Source: Oxytricha trifallax (taxonomy: Eukaryota; Ciliophora; Spirotrichea; Sporadotrichida; Oxytrichidae). From it: 64,000 nucleotides of DNA. Of this stretch, positions 1 to 13,400 are shown one piece after another (the stretch's first letter is position 1; each line of letters opens with the position of its first letter). Made by a program: the position numbers and the translations under genes. The DNA is taken from NCBI GenBank assembly GCA_000711775.1, contig ARYC01000785.1:1-64000 (forward strand), read 5' to 3'. The notes beneath the pieces are model-generated. The model did no database searches and was not told the origin of the DNA. It worked only from the letters and a program-made list of their open reading frames with translations.

Positions 1-2
1 AG

Positions 3-149
3 AGACTTTATAAAGATATTTAAAAGCCAGATGAAATGAACGTAGATGCAGGAGCTGGCACTAAGAGAAGAAACATCGGCCCAAGCAAGCCATAAGAAGA
101 GGAGAAGAAAGAGATGCCAAACCCATTTATGAGCCAGTTTAATATGTGA
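3..149 (+). CDS. TBE 22-kDa ORF, C-terminal 48 residues (partial)
   Basis: In the ciliate code the frame from position 3 is open to a TGA at 147-149. It reads RLYKDIQKPDE, then an Ala-Gly-rich patch (DAGAGTKRRNIG) and a charged tail. The same tail (NIDAGAGSKRRNLGGG) ends the homologous ORF of TBE copy 2 at about 44,748-44,854, which fixes the assignment. In TBEs this small ORF lies between the zinc-finger/kinase ORF and the transposase and has no known function. The start lies outside the window. The two TAA/TAG codons inside are glutamines. Confidence 0.85.
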
Positions 150-190
150 ATATATTCATTCGTTTAAATCTAAAACTTATTTATAAACAT

Positions 191-1190
191 TCATTCTTCC
201 CTCTCTCGCACAATTGTTGTCTTATCTACGCTCACTCTCTTACAGCTGCTTTGAATCAAGTCTACTGTATCGATGGGCAAGTCATGCATAAGTTGATACA
301 GCAGAAGCTTCTTGTAGTGAGTCTTTATTTAACTCCAGTAGAATTCTATTCCATTAAATTAAGGGCTGTAGGGAACGTTGTATACAGGAGTTATGTTTAG
401 GTCTTCATAAGCTTTCTTAGACTCCTTAGTCTTATGAACTGATAGGTTATCAACAAACAGGATGATCTCTTGGTTGCTATACTTCTCTCTGAGCTTATGT
501 AGGATCTCTATATACTACTCTCGCTTAATAGAGCGAGGGTGAATCACATAACTCTCTAAGCCTGAATCTTCACTTATACCAGCTAAAATTGCATGAGTGA
601 CTACCTCTACTTTTTAGTCATAAACTTCTATGTTATCATACTTCTTGTACCAAGACTTATTAATAAAAGTGTTGACGTAAACACAGCTTCATCTGCATGT
701 ATGAACTTGATGTTATTATCAATAGCTCTCTGCATTTAATCATAAATATAGTTTAAATTATTGCTATAAAATGGCACTGTAAAATCAATCACTCTCTTAA
801 CTCTGTTGACAGTCTTGAAAGTAATACCATTTCGTCTATAAATATTGGCTATAGTCTAAAGAGAGATACGCATGTCTGGAAACTTGCGATGAAACATGAC
901 AGCTCGTTAGTCAAGAGGAAAGTGAGCCCAATACTTTAATGTCTTAAAGTCACAGAGATAGTCAATATGGACCTGTGAGAACTTTTATTTTCTTGCAGGA
1001 TGTTTTCAAGAGCCTGAGTTATAATGTTAAACAGCTAACAAGCAATGATACCTAACGGTTGGGGCACTCTTGTGTAGGAGTCTTGCTATGGCTGTATAAT
1101 TCAACACTGGTTTGACTTAGTCTATATTAATACTCGTACCATACCTAAGCTTAAGAAGTAAATCTAAATATTACTCATCAAAAATAGACC
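191..1190 (-). pseudogene. TBE 42-kDa transposase (IS630/Tc1-type DDE), one frameshift
   Basis: Read with TAA/TAG as Gln, this minus-strand frame encodes a DDE transposase of the IS630/Tc1/mariner superfamily. The first Asp lies in FIHADEAVF (about 680-705), the second in ILFVDNLSVH (about 430-460), and the Glu in NGIEFYW (about 335-355). The second Asp and the Glu are 34 residues apart, the DD34E spacing. An N-terminal region with RYHCLLAVQHYN and a helix-turn-helix-like stretch precedes them. Compared with copy 2, about one base is missing near 672-680, shifting the frame just after the first Asp motif, so this copy is probably dead unless that is a consensus error. Stop TGA at 191-193. It converges on the 22-kDa ORF with about 40 bp between. 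The start is not certain. Confidence 0.85.
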
Positions 1191-1267
1191 CTAAATATCG
1201 CTATTTCTATTTCTCATTATGCATTCGCCTAATTTCTCTACTAACCCCAATAAGACCCCAACTATAC

Positions 1268-1320
1268 CCTACAAATCAAAGCACTTATAAACCTCACTAA
1301 GGGGTTTTGGGGTTTTGAGT
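1268..1320. repeat. TBE1 terminal repeat with intact telomeric end and AGT target
   Basis: Positions 1301-1317 are two G4T4 units plus G, that is C4A4C4A4C-type telomere sequence facing outwards. AGT at 1318-1320 is the flanking ANT. The subterminal part (CCCTACAAATCAAAGCACTT) is shared with the other two TBE ends in the window. This is the only one of the three visible ends with the full 17-bp telomeric repeat. Confidence 0.9.
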
Positions 1321-3500
1321 ATCACAATCAGGTAAATTTTCATTAGCTGCTAAGGACATAAAGATATTGAATATTTCAACTCAGCAGTGCTATTACAAAA
1401 TAGATAATTTTAAATATATATTTTGAAAAAATAATAATAGTTGTTATGGTTGTAGATACTGTATTAAGTAATTAATTAGTAATATAGAACTTAAGTTATG
1501 AGTTAGAAGCTGTATAAACTATATGCATATTATTCCAATCAGAGTAATGAGAATATGTCAAGCCAATAGCAGATCTCAAAATTAAACTAGCTGGGTTGCT
1601 TCCTGAAGTAGTCAAAGTATTTGTGTATTAATTGATCTAGTAGTCACTGCCAGACACATCTTCTCGAAGAACATAGTTATTGTTAAAGTAAAACTGCATT
1701 ATAGTACCATCAACTTACTTTTACTTCATAAGTAACCAAAAGCTAACAGTAAAGTCTATGTATTATTGTGCTGCTTAACTTGTAAAACCACCTTGGTTAC
1801 TCAAAAGCAGTTTGATTTAATTAGCATAAGAAAGCCCAAAGGGCAAAACATATATACTCTCAAATAGCATTTTGTACCACTTGCCGTTTCCATGTAAGTT
1901 TTATTATCTTAACAATAGTATGTGTTTAACAAAATAGTAGGCGAAGTGGAAGCTGTAGGAGTGGGATCTGCAGAGTTAATTGAATCATCAGTTCGTTTGA
2001 CTTGACTGTCATAATAAATCAATCTATTGCCGTAATATTATAAATGTTATAGTAAATTAGGATCTTATCTTTCAAATTTAAATACTATGTAAGCTTAAAT
2101 CTCATCTATTACACAGTGTAAGGTTTTAAATATACATTCCAGAGTCTAAATATTCTAAAGTATATTGATGAATCCATAGCCAAACTTATTGTTAAACCAG
2201 ATGTGTAAAGCATGCTTAATTGTGGTGATGATATATAAAGGTTTTCTAAAAAATCACCCTTCCAATAAAATTTCAGTAGTTAGTTGCTATAAGAGTATGT
2301 AATAGAAATTTATTAACTACTGTTATCTTTAAAACAGTATAGGATTTAGTTGTTTTGTATGCTTATGAAGTAGTCGAGGTATCTAAAATATTTTTTTAAT
2401 TTGAAAAGATTACCTGAGTGAATCACTTTAATGAAATATGAGTTCTAGTTGACGCTAGTACCATCAGGATCATATTCAAAGTCAATTTTCAGAAACTTTC
2501 CAACATAAATTACTTTCGTAATAGTTCCAGAATCAACTGATGCTTGATACATAAATTCTAAGGTCCAATCACTGTACTGGCTATTAACTTTAAATGAGTT
2601 GATTGAGTTTAGTTTTAGTGTAACAGCTTGATAAGTTGAGTAATAGTCGTAATTTAAAAATAAACAATCATTAAAATTATTAACTTACAAAGCCAATTTT
2701 CTGCTCGCATTGTATTTAAGGAGTTTAATAAGCTTTATGTCGCTTCCATCCAATAGACTGAAAATCCACCATTTGGATCTTTCAAATCATAGTTAAAACT
2801 TATCCAGTTTGAAACTAATATTTGATAGTAGCCTTAAACATTAGCATTGAACTTGAATTCAAAATACTTATTCCAAAAATACGAAGTTTATTTAGGTATT
2901 TAAAAAAAACTAAATAATCTATTTTTTCAATATTAAAAGCAATTGAATAAGGATCGAATATGGCTGTTCGATAGAGTCTAAAATGCATAATTTTACCAAG
3001 CATTTCACCAGAATCTGCATAAAATTGTATATAACCTAACTACAATGAGTTTTTGTAAGCTAAAAATGTTCCTGATACAGAAATTGTAGTTACTTGGTAA
3101 CCAGTCCTTCCTGTATAACATTGCCCTTTTAAAGATAATGTAGATGGATTTGATCTGACAAATGTTACTAAATTCCAACCTGAAGTTGAAGTATTTCCTA
3201 TTCCAGTTACTGAGAAGGCAGTAGTGTGAAAAATACATTTAGTTCAATATCAGTGTTCGCGGTGACTGTATAGCCAGCCAATTTTATAGAATTAACTAGA
3301 TAATTCAATTTATATATATCTTACAGTTTTCGCCAAAAATCATCATAGTCTGAGTTGTACCAGCTACTTAATTATCTAACCAAATATAATACTAAAATTT
3401 GATCTCTTATGTATGTGGAAGTTAACCAGCTTGTAAGGTCAATAAATACCTTTTAATTAAGTAGAAAATTTTAAGAATAGGTCTACAATGAGAAAGACCT
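1318..3500 (-). CDS. LamG-domain protein gene, interrupted by TBE1 (partial)
   Basis: Minus-strand frames in the ciliate code encode concanavalin A/LamG-like beta-sandwich modules. One module runs about 3240 to 2930 and contains WNLVTFVRSN, GYIQFYADSGEMLGKIMHFR and LYRTAIFDP. A second, about 2610 to 2440, contains WTLEFMYQASVDSG, FLKIDFEYDPDG and FIKVIHSG. Coding-like sequence (MSLAANENLPDCDT) runs straight to the AGT at the edge of TBE1, so the transposon seems to sit within the gene and the 3' part would lie beyond it, outside the window. Frame changes between modules may be introns (for example at about 2690), IESs or lesions. The start near 3500 is a guess from where LamG sequence begins, downstream of the tail of the neighbouring gene. 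Probably a secreted or surface protein; ligand unknown. Confidence 0.6.
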
Positions 3501-3779
3501 CTTTGCTATAAAAGTATTAATTTACTATTGATAAATTATGAAGGAATATGAAATTTGACATATTTGAGTAAATAATTAATATTTAAATGTGCATAACTGT
3601 CACTGATTTGATGAGCTTTATAAGTTTAGTTTGGTACACTATAATTTAAGATTAATTTTATATTGTAATGTAAAGCCTAATTAATAAAGTAAATGCTTAA
3701 TTTAGTGATTAGATTTTACAAATAAACAAAGTAATATAGATTGATTCATATGAAAGATTATAACAATAGTTAAATCTAA

Positions 3780-4420
3780 AAAGCAAATTTTCTTAAAATG
3801 TTTGTCTCATTTTGGCCTTCTATCATGATATATGATTATAATTATTTTCTATATTCTCCACAATAGGCTGTTCGTGTATTGTTAACTCTTCTTATCCTCT
3901 TCTACCATTTGTTTCATACAGCACATGGCCAGTTCTCTCTAAATTAATGAAATTTATTTTTAGGCCCTTTTATTTTTTCAATGAACTCAGCCTTCATCAT
4001 ACTTATCTCAAATAATTGCCTGCCGAGGTCTTAAATATTTTCAAATGAAATAAAGTTAAATATCGCGATTATCTAGCATTTTTCTAATCTAACAACGGAG
4101 GCTTTAAACTTAAAACTTTAAAGGATAGGCCTCGTACTCAAAGATTTTTTTTAGATTATCTATCTTTTTTAAATCTTAGAATATGACTTTCTTATCTGAT
4201 CCTTGGGAGCTTTCTAATGTAATAATTATTGGTTGCATTTATTATTACAATTATCTTTATAATCACATCAACTCTGTTACTCATTTACCACATTCTTTTA
4301 TATTAAAAACTAATAGCTAAACTAAGAATTTTACACTAATTAATTAGGCCTTAATATAAAAAAGCATATTAAATAGGTTTTACATTATACTGTAAAATCA
4401 ATTTACAATTAAAATGTACA
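3780..4420 (-). other. Putative C-terminal TM segment and cytoplasmic tail of the giant protein
   Basis: The minus strand reads a hydrophobic stretch (VDVIIKIIVIIN, about 4,270) followed by a basic and acidic tail that includes LGRQLFEISMMKAEFIEKIK (about 4,030-3,970) and, in another frame, EELTIHEQPIVENIENN (about 3,890-3,840). The composition differs from the LamG and Cys regions on both sides, and it ends before the next LamG block at 3,440. I infer the C-terminus of the upstream gene, which would mean two genes lie between 1.3 and 16.8 kb. At least two frame changes occur. It could instead be an unrelated gene fragment. Confidence 0.4.
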
Positions 4421-7400
4421 AAAACAAACTACTCACCAAATCAGAGACAGTAAAAGCATTAAATATTGATGAGTTATTAATATATCTCAAATTTCTTATT
4501 CCTTAATACTCTATCAATAATAATAAATCTTACGGCCGCATGTGTATGTGAAAAAGTCAAACATATATTCATTAAGATTTGGGCAAAATTTAAAAACCCT
4601 ATAGTCTCTTTCCCAATTAACCCATTTATTTTTTATGGAGAACTTAATGATATTGGCTTCGTTCTTTTTGCAATGCCATCCCTAATTGCTGATTATAATC
4701 ATTCATTGCATAATAAAATAAAACTGCTTTCTTTATGAAAGATTCAGTGGGTGATATCTCTAAAATTTCCTGAATGAAGAACTTATATAATTCATGAAAA
4801 ACATATTCTTAATACTTAGTTCTGCAAGGGTGGTTCCTGGAGTAGCACCACCAATATAAATGCTTTAACCTTAGGGCCAGCGGACTGTTGTCAAGGAACG
4901 ACTTGAGTAATATGACTAGTAAGTTTATGGAGTTGATAAGTAGATAATCACATCTCTAACAGCACTTTTTCTTTGTAAAAATGTAACCATAAGCCATTTC
5001 TTTGAGGATCTTGACTTATCAGAAGTAGTTACTGTGTTTTCATAAAGAAATAATTTCAAGTTTGCCTAAGTTGCAGAAGTTATCAACTATATAGGAAAAG
5101 TAACATCTAAAATATAAGAAGTAGAAGTTGAGCCTATTGAGTATAGACCTCTAAACCAAAATTAGAAAGTGAACTCATCTGGCTCAAGAAATTAAATTTT
5201 TTGTACAAGTCATACTTTAGCATTAGAATCTAAAGTTAAAAGTACTTTCCATCATTAAAAATTTCTAAAACTCCATTAAAACTCAGATACTTAAAAAAAG
5301 TCAACTATTTAAAGTAGTTCTTATTTTGTTCATTTTATGGAAATTAATTAAATTTTTAATTAAATTTTATTTAGTAATTATGAATATTTATGATCCCCTC
5401 CCTTATGTTTTATGGGAAAATTACAGTTAAAAAGTGATGGTTGTAATTCAATTTTTATTAAAGAAAATTTGTGGATTAAATTCCCATCTATCAAGGAAGT
5501 TGATATTTTTGTAGAATCTTAATCGTAAGTTTTTATGTAATTTGTATTTAAAGTGTTATCGTAATTTTTATCCAAACTAATATCATATAAAAAGGAACCC
5601 AAGCTTGAACCACTACTAAATCTATAATAAGCATACAAGTTTGCATAATCTTGCGGTGCCCAAGGCCCTGACTTGCCCATATAATGCCTTACTAGCTCAA
5701 CTTGATCCCCATTTCATTATCTAAAATCAATAATTTTTCATTTGTATGTATAGAAAAACCTGACTTCTTTTTGAATATAAGTTTTCAGTAAATCAATGGT
5801 GCCTCCGCAATAATTATTAATACAAAATTTCCAATTATTGTTATTTTTACACAGTATGACATGATTACAAATATTTGAAGTATGATATTCACATATCCTT
5901 TAATAAAGCTTTTAATAAATATTTCCTGCATTAGGATTAGCCAAATTCCAAGTTTCCTCATGATGAATTGTCTTACATGTATCACTATATATAGTATAAT
6001 TTAAAGTGAAACTAGATTTGTCTTAAATAGGCTACAAATTCCTTATTGTTGTAAAGTCAACTGATGGAGGAGAAAAATTTCCATTCGAGGTGATGTATAG
6101 TATTTATCCATTTCTGCTCCGGGTTAATAAACATAATAGCCATTGGTTTTGTGATAAACAAACTTTTTAGGAACAAAGATTTTAGTCTTTTACATTGAAT
6201 ATAGCCTCTTATTTGCTAGTTCATCTTTTGCATTTTATAATCTAGTTGAATATAATGTCATTCTGTCTGGATAGCCATCTGCTCCTAAAGTTACCGCTCC
6301 AGTATTATATACTATAGTTAAAAATAAATTGGCTATGTCTCTAGTGCTTACTACACTTTTCAATATGAAAGAAGTTAACGAAATCCAAAAGGTAGTTAAA
6401 GTAAGAGTGTATGAAGTTGTAGTTGTATCATTTTCTAAACTATAAGAATAGTATTCACTTGTTATAATATCATAGTCATCATGAGTTACAATTAAATTAT
6501 TAGTGTAACAAGCAGCATCTAAAAGATTAGCTTGACCATAATATTAATAAAACATTCAACAAATAGGTAAAATTAGATAAAGTAAATCAACTTTTAAATA
6601 TTTTTTATTATAACAGCCACTTATTTAATGTTTATTTAAATATAATTTAATATTTACAATTAATGTAGATTTAATTATTTAAAAACTATAGATAATTATT
6701 ATGAATACAAGTAAAAATAATAAGATATAATACTATTATGAAATGCCCCCCCCAAGGTGTGAATGTGCCTCTCTTGAACCCCAATAAAGTAAATCAACCA
6801 CCACTACAGTAACTACCTCCTAAGCAGCACTACCACATATATCATAACTTTACACAGAAGAACAACTTAAGAAAGCTCTTCTAGAGGATAAAATTGAAAA
6901 TGCTGAGAGAAACAGACAAGCACCACTCGGAGTGTAAGTTTTACTTGTTAAACCCATTTATTAAGTAGCGACATAAACTCATGATGATGCTTCTACAATA
7001 GCAAACTAATACTGCATATGTTGCGATTGTAGCGGCAGCAAAATATCCGACAGTTATCAATAATAACAACATAACAACAACAATAACTATGCTCGCCCTC
7101 CAGTAACTGCTCCTCCTTTGAGTCCACAAGACTGGTCAACTCAATGTAATGTCTGTGCGCAGTCTTCTACTGTATTTAATTTTGCATACACGGCTGTTAC
7201 GACTAAAAGTGTCGCAGATGTGGAACAATTAGCAAAAGTACATGTTTTAATATTTGAGATTAAATAACACAACATAATATTTCGGTAAATATTCTCGCTC
7301 TAAAATATTAAATTCAATTTAAATAAACATCAAATAAGTGGCTGTTATTATAAAAAGGATTTTAAAGTTAATTTACTTTATCTAATTTTACCTATTTGTT

Positions 7401-10400
7401 AGATTTTTTATTAATAATATGCTTTTCCTGTATAACTTAATGGTGGAATTAGTGCAGTACTATCAACACAAACCAAAACTGGATCAGTAGCATCTATAAA
7501 ACTAAGCTCGAAGTTTGTGATCTATCACAAATAAAGAAAAAAAAGTAAATACAAAATTATTATAGTCGATTAAAAACATACAAGCAGCTGAAGTGGTTCC
7601 GCTGCACTAAGCTTTTTTAATATCAGCATATTTAAGACTAATTATACAAGCAAGGGAATCTGTACAATCAATCACAATGTTGCTTTGAATAAAGTCAAAA
7701 GTATCTGTGCCAGTATTTATGCATGTGCAGATTTGCAATTCAACTCTAAATCTTGTATATTATCACTTTTGACTTAGCAATCGTCAGATAATTCACAATT
7801 TATGTAAATGTTTTAAACATACGAAGAATCTATAGCATTTTTAAATCTCCAACTTTACATTTATCATTGTTATGACAATCCAAAAATAGATCCTAAATTA
7901 AGTTTGCATTTACAGTGCATGAACTTGGTGTAATAGCTGTTGAACTTGTATGACAATCCATATAAACATTCTTAACACCTAGTGAACTAGTGCTCTCTGT
8001 AAAAGTATGAATGCAAGAAACAGAGTCTATGCATGATGTCTTAATATCATAAGATAAATCAAAAGTCTAGGTACAAAGTTTAGCACTATCACTTTTATTA
8101 ATTAGAGTAGTTGAATTGGTAGTTTCAGACCTAGAAGTTGAAGAGCTTGAGCAATCAAGAATGACGTTGGTTGAGTTTTTAATGATAATAGTACAAGTTT
8201 GTGTATTTGTGCAATCAATTTCAACATCAGAGGAATTTTCAACTTCTACATTGCAAGTTGTTGAGCCTTTACAATCGATTGCCATCCATTTCACACTTGT
8301 TAAAGTATTTTCACAATTGAAAGCATTTTAGCATTTTACATACCCTCTCAAATTTTTGTAAGTTCCATATGAAGGATAAGTATTTTTAGGAAAGTTAGAG
8401 ATAAACAATAAATTATAAAGAAGAATTAAAATAACAAGACTTATTTTTGTTTAGTATTTTGCAAAGTAAAGTGTTATCTGAGCAATGAATATGTGTTCCG
8501 CCCGAGATCCCCACCCCCTCCCCCGTCTCCCGGTCGACCGAGACCCCCTCCCCTACCCCTGAAATACCCCATTTCATATAGAATTTTGCATCTGCAAAAT
8601 CTAAATCGATTTCATTCATGACATCTCGACAACATACACCCTATTTTATATATAAAATTTCAAAATATTTTTAAAATTTGTTATTGCCATGTTAGTGCTT
8701 TATATGATATAAATTTTATGATTTGATAAGTTTAACTAAGTTTGTTAACCATTTTTACACTTTCACTAATGAAATATAAATATAAAAACTTTTCATTAAA
8801 TATAATTAAAATTTTATTTCTAAATAAAATTTATATACTGATATTACAAAATTTAATTTAAAAATTTTTTATCTCTTAAATCAACTTCATTCGACATAAT
8901 TCGAAAAAAAAGCCTGATCAATTTTTCAAGTTTTTAATTTTCACAAGATTTTCAAAAATAATGAAAAATATAATTAATCAAAATCTTGCGAAAATTAAAA
9001 ACTTGAAAAATTAATCAGGCTTTATATTCGAATTATGTCAAATGAAGTTGATTTAAGAGAGAAAAAAATTTTAAATAATTTGTACATAACAGTATATAAA
9101 TTTTATTTAGAAATAAAATTTTAATAATATTTAATGGAAAAGTTTTATATTTATATTTCATTAGGGAAAGTGTAAAAATGGTAAACAAACTTAGTGAAAC
9201 TTATCAAATCATAAAAGTTATAGCATATAAGGCACTAAAATGGAAATAAAGAATTTTGAAAATCTTATGAAATTTTATATATAAATAAGGTCTATGATGT
9301 CGAAATGTCAAGAAGGAAATCGATTTAGACCCTCTAGATACAAAATTTGATATGAAATGGGGTATTTTAGGGGGTGGGGGAGGGGCGGGGAGGGTCTCGG
9401 TCCGACGGACGGGGAGGGCGCCGGGAGCACGGATCTCGGGCGGAACAAATATGTATACCATCAAAACTATCTACTGTATTAGTACAAGATATCGAACTTT
9501 GACAATAAACAATAGAGAGTAGAGCATTTACATTGTTTCCTTATCTAGAAGAAGTAAAAGAAATTTAACAATCTTTGGCCTTTTTGCAATCGAAGTAGCA
9601 TTTAAGCTGATTTGTGCAAGTGTTTATACATTTAGTACCTTTACATTCCATTATAAATATTAATTTTGATATTCAAGGTAGTTGTAATAAGAATTAGTTG
9701 AAGAAATTGAGAGATCTTAAAATGTTGTCAAACATACAGCTGTTGTTACAGTTTTATCAGAATTTCTACAATTTTCAAAGCACTAAAATGAAGAATCACA
9801 AATTGCAATTTTAGATGGAGAGTTATCCATTAAAATCACGTGATATCCAGTGCTCTTTGAATTTTTAACAGTGTAGGTATTCCCAGAATTGGATTTATTG
9901 TCTATAATTAGACAGTCTGCATCAGAGTCACACGTAGCTGTACAAACAGCATTTTCAAAATTTACTAAAGGGTATGCCGTAATACCTGTATCTTGAACAT
10001 AATTTTGCATTGTTACTTAGCAATCAGTTGCACTATCACAATCTACAATACAATTTTGAGTTTTATCGCAAGTGGCTCTACCTCCTGTTGAACTCTTCAA
10101 ATTTATAAAAATATGAAATTTAAGAAAATTTATGAAAGATTCTATAGTTTACACTGTTCCATTTGTGAATTTAGTTTTTGTACATGAACTTATAGATCCT
10201 TCGCAGTCAATTAATGCAATCGTGTAAGAATAAAAAGTACAATTATTTAATTAATATATTAGCGATTTATTATTTATAGTCTTACTAAATCCAGTCTCCT
10301 TAGAATATATCTGATTTGAATTTTAATAATACCAATTTTGTTAAAGTTATTTTAACATTGTTTTAATTAATGCATCTTATTTTGAATTTAATTTAGAGTA

Positions 10401-13400
10401 TTATTATATTTTATTATTTTAAAATAAAATTAAAATGAAAGAATTGATAATTAATCTGTTAAATCAAAAAAATTGATTTAATTTAATAATTTGTTTTATT
10501 TTACAATTAGATAGAAGACCATTACAGTTGACATAAGGATATTTGACATTAGTTAGGGTTGTATCCGTTACACTAGCAGAGTTAGTGAAAGTATTTGTGC
10601 ACTTTACTTTATTTGATTTGCACTCTATGTAATTTAAAAATTATTAAATGTAAATTTAATCTGACTAATCAACTATATTTTCACAAACTTAATATTGCTA
10701 TCCTTTGCAAAAAATCATAGAGTACTAACTCTCGTCTGATTAATAGCTCATAGTCACGCCAATATGAGTATTTCAACGAGTGGTAATAAAATAATTAAAA
10801 AATATATTCTTAATCGTGTTTTTGCAGCTCTATAGTTTGTAGTCAATCAGGAAATCTCTAGCTGATGTGACACTGTTTGTACAATTTAGACTGCTTGTTG
10901 AATAAATTGAACATAAAACAACTTCTCCTGTAGTGCTTGTAGTAGTTACTCAAACAATTCCTCTTGCAAGTTATCCATCGACTTGGGGGTAAAATCTATA
11001 GGTTATTGTACTTATTGTTGCAACAAAAGCAGTGCAAATCTACAAGGGATTAGTGCATGAAGTTGTAGTCTCATCACATTTAATTTAAATTTTAGCGTGA
11101 TAGTTGATGATATTATCGCAAGTTAACGCAGAGCTACAATCAATTATTGAGTAAATGCTGGTGTATGAGGGATCATTATAATGAATGAGATGAATGCTTG
11201 CTGCATAGGTTAATGTGCTTACAGTATTCTTACATAGAACTTAATTTCCAGTGCAATCCACATTAAACTCAAGTACATCAGTAATAGCATTGGTGCAACT
11301 TGCAGTTGGGGCAGCACAATCGATAAATGGAAAAATTGAATAATCAGGACTCACATATAAAGAAACGCCTAAATTACTTACATTGTAGTCTTCAAAGTTA
11401 CGTAACAAACATTCTTACACTTAACGAGGTATAAATAATAAATTTTTATTTTTATATAGCTTAATAGTTATATAATTGGACTCCTGTCATAACAATGCTT
11501 GTACATTTTGTGGTAGAGCCTGTGCGATCAACATAGTTTAGCATTATTTTCCATCACATGTATAGGGATAAGTAGTTGTAGCAGGAAGTGTCATTCCTGA
11601 AAAATCAGTCTAACAATTAACCCAAATAATTTATTAGTAAGAACTTTATAAAGCGAATTAAGTGAATTGAGAGCGGGTATACATGAATAATCAATAATTT
11701 AATATGATAAATGAAGTTCAAGTACATGAGATTAGTCTTATGATCACGGTTTTCATCTTCATTATCTTTTAAGTTTATTGTTCACATCCCGAGATCGGTG
11801 CTCTATCAATCCGTGATAATCACAGCATCAATTGTACTTACAGTTCAGGATCTGTTGTTCAAGTATCGACCACATCTCGATTTAAGACTGCTCTTTTGTT
11901 GATCTCCTGAGAAGGCTATCATCCATTTTATTAGTTGAAATTTTTACAAATCAGTGATTATTAATAAATTTAATAATGCAAATTAAAACTTTTCAAGTTT
12001 TAATGTATAATGATTAAATATTTAATAAATAGGTTTTATCTATAACGAATTACTAACAGAGATGTCTGAATTAATTTTAAAATTAAACTACTTAATTAAG
12101 ACTATGCATTATTAAATTTATTAATAATCACTGATTTGTAAAAATTTCAACTAATAAAATGGATGATAGCCTTCTCAGGAGATCAACAAAAGAGCAGTCT
12201 TAAATCGAGATGTGCTTGAGACTTGAACAACAGATCCTGAACTGTAAGTACAATTGATGCTGTGATTATCACGGATTGATAGAGCACCGATCTCGGGATG
12301 TGAACAATAAACTTAAAAGATAATGAAGATGAAAACCGTGATCATAAGACTAATCTCATGTACTTGAACTTCATTTATCATATTAAATTATTGATTATTC
12401 ATGTATACCAGCTCTCAATTCCACTTAATTCGCTTTATTAAACATTTTCAGATTATTATTATAATGTCTCCTCTTTTTAAAAATCATACTTGTACCCAAA
12501 TTTTATTTCAAACTGAATTTGATTCACAATTTTTATAAAAATGCTTACATTTAAAAGATAAATAAATTAAATATAAAAGCTATTTTATTTCTTTCTGAGT
12601 TAATTTATTAAATATATAATTTGAATGAAAATATCAATGTTGCAAAAATTCTTTTAGGCTTTATCGACCGATGTATATTTTGCAAAAAATAATCATAAAA
12701 AATGTGAATGAATCAGGGAAGAAAAATAATAAATAATAATATATCGTTTGCCTAAAACTCTTATTTAAATTTTTATTCTCAAATTTTTATTACTATTTTT
12801 AAAAATAAAATTAAATAACTAAATGAGTTTTTTACTTTAAATTTACGGCAGATTTACAATTTATTGAGCAGAACTTGCTATTATTTATTTTTTCAAATAA
12901 TATGTAAAATGTGATTTTAATAAAATATTGCTGATTGACACATGTCTACTTACAAACAGCAGATATATTTTAGCAATTCATTTATTTTAAATAGTCATGC
13001 CAGGAAATGATGTCGTACAAGTTGCTAAAGTATAATCTGTTGTAATATCTGTAATACTTCCATAACAAGAGCCAGAACTATTTGAATTTTAGCATTTGAT
13101 CTAAGCTGCAGGAGCCGAGGTTAGAGTGGCTGTATTAGTCCCTCCGCTATAAGTGATGTTTATTACTTGAGGATGAGTATTTGGGCTTGTAGACCTAGTA
13201 ACTTAACTTTAGGTAATTTTACAAACTTTTGCCAAAGTGCAATCAACGAAGATATCTTGTATCGATGTTGCTGTTAATTCAAAATATGATGATTCTCTCG
13301 CATCAATTACTGGATAGAAATCTTTAGGAAAACCCGAAATACCTGAGATTGTAACTGTATTTTTTACTGAACTTGAGGTATTTTATGCTTTATACATATC

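Larger units (their letters stand above)
1..1317. mobile_element. TBE transposon copy 1, right-hand part
   Basis: The window opens inside a telomere-bearing element. It holds the 3' end of the 22-kDa ORF on the plus strand, converging with the DDE transposase gene on the minus strand. The element ends in a 17-bp G4T4G4T4G telomere-type repeat at 1301-1317, followed by AGT, which fits the ANT target of TBEs. The subterminal stretch 1268-1300 recurs, in the same or inverted orientation, at 45,904-45,932 and 62,463-62,490 in the two other copies. Ends, gene order and transposase class match Oxytricha TBEs. TBEs are eliminated from the macronucleus. The left half lies outside the window. Confidence 0.93.

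Noticed and set aside
1301..1317. Telomere at a chromosome end
   Set aside because: The G4T4 repeat is 17 bp, flanked by unique DNA and by TBE sequence, so it is a transposon end.
8413..9464. Gly/Pro-rich ORFs at the tips of element B
   Set aside because: They come from the C/G-rich ends of the inverted repeat and are not shared with element C.
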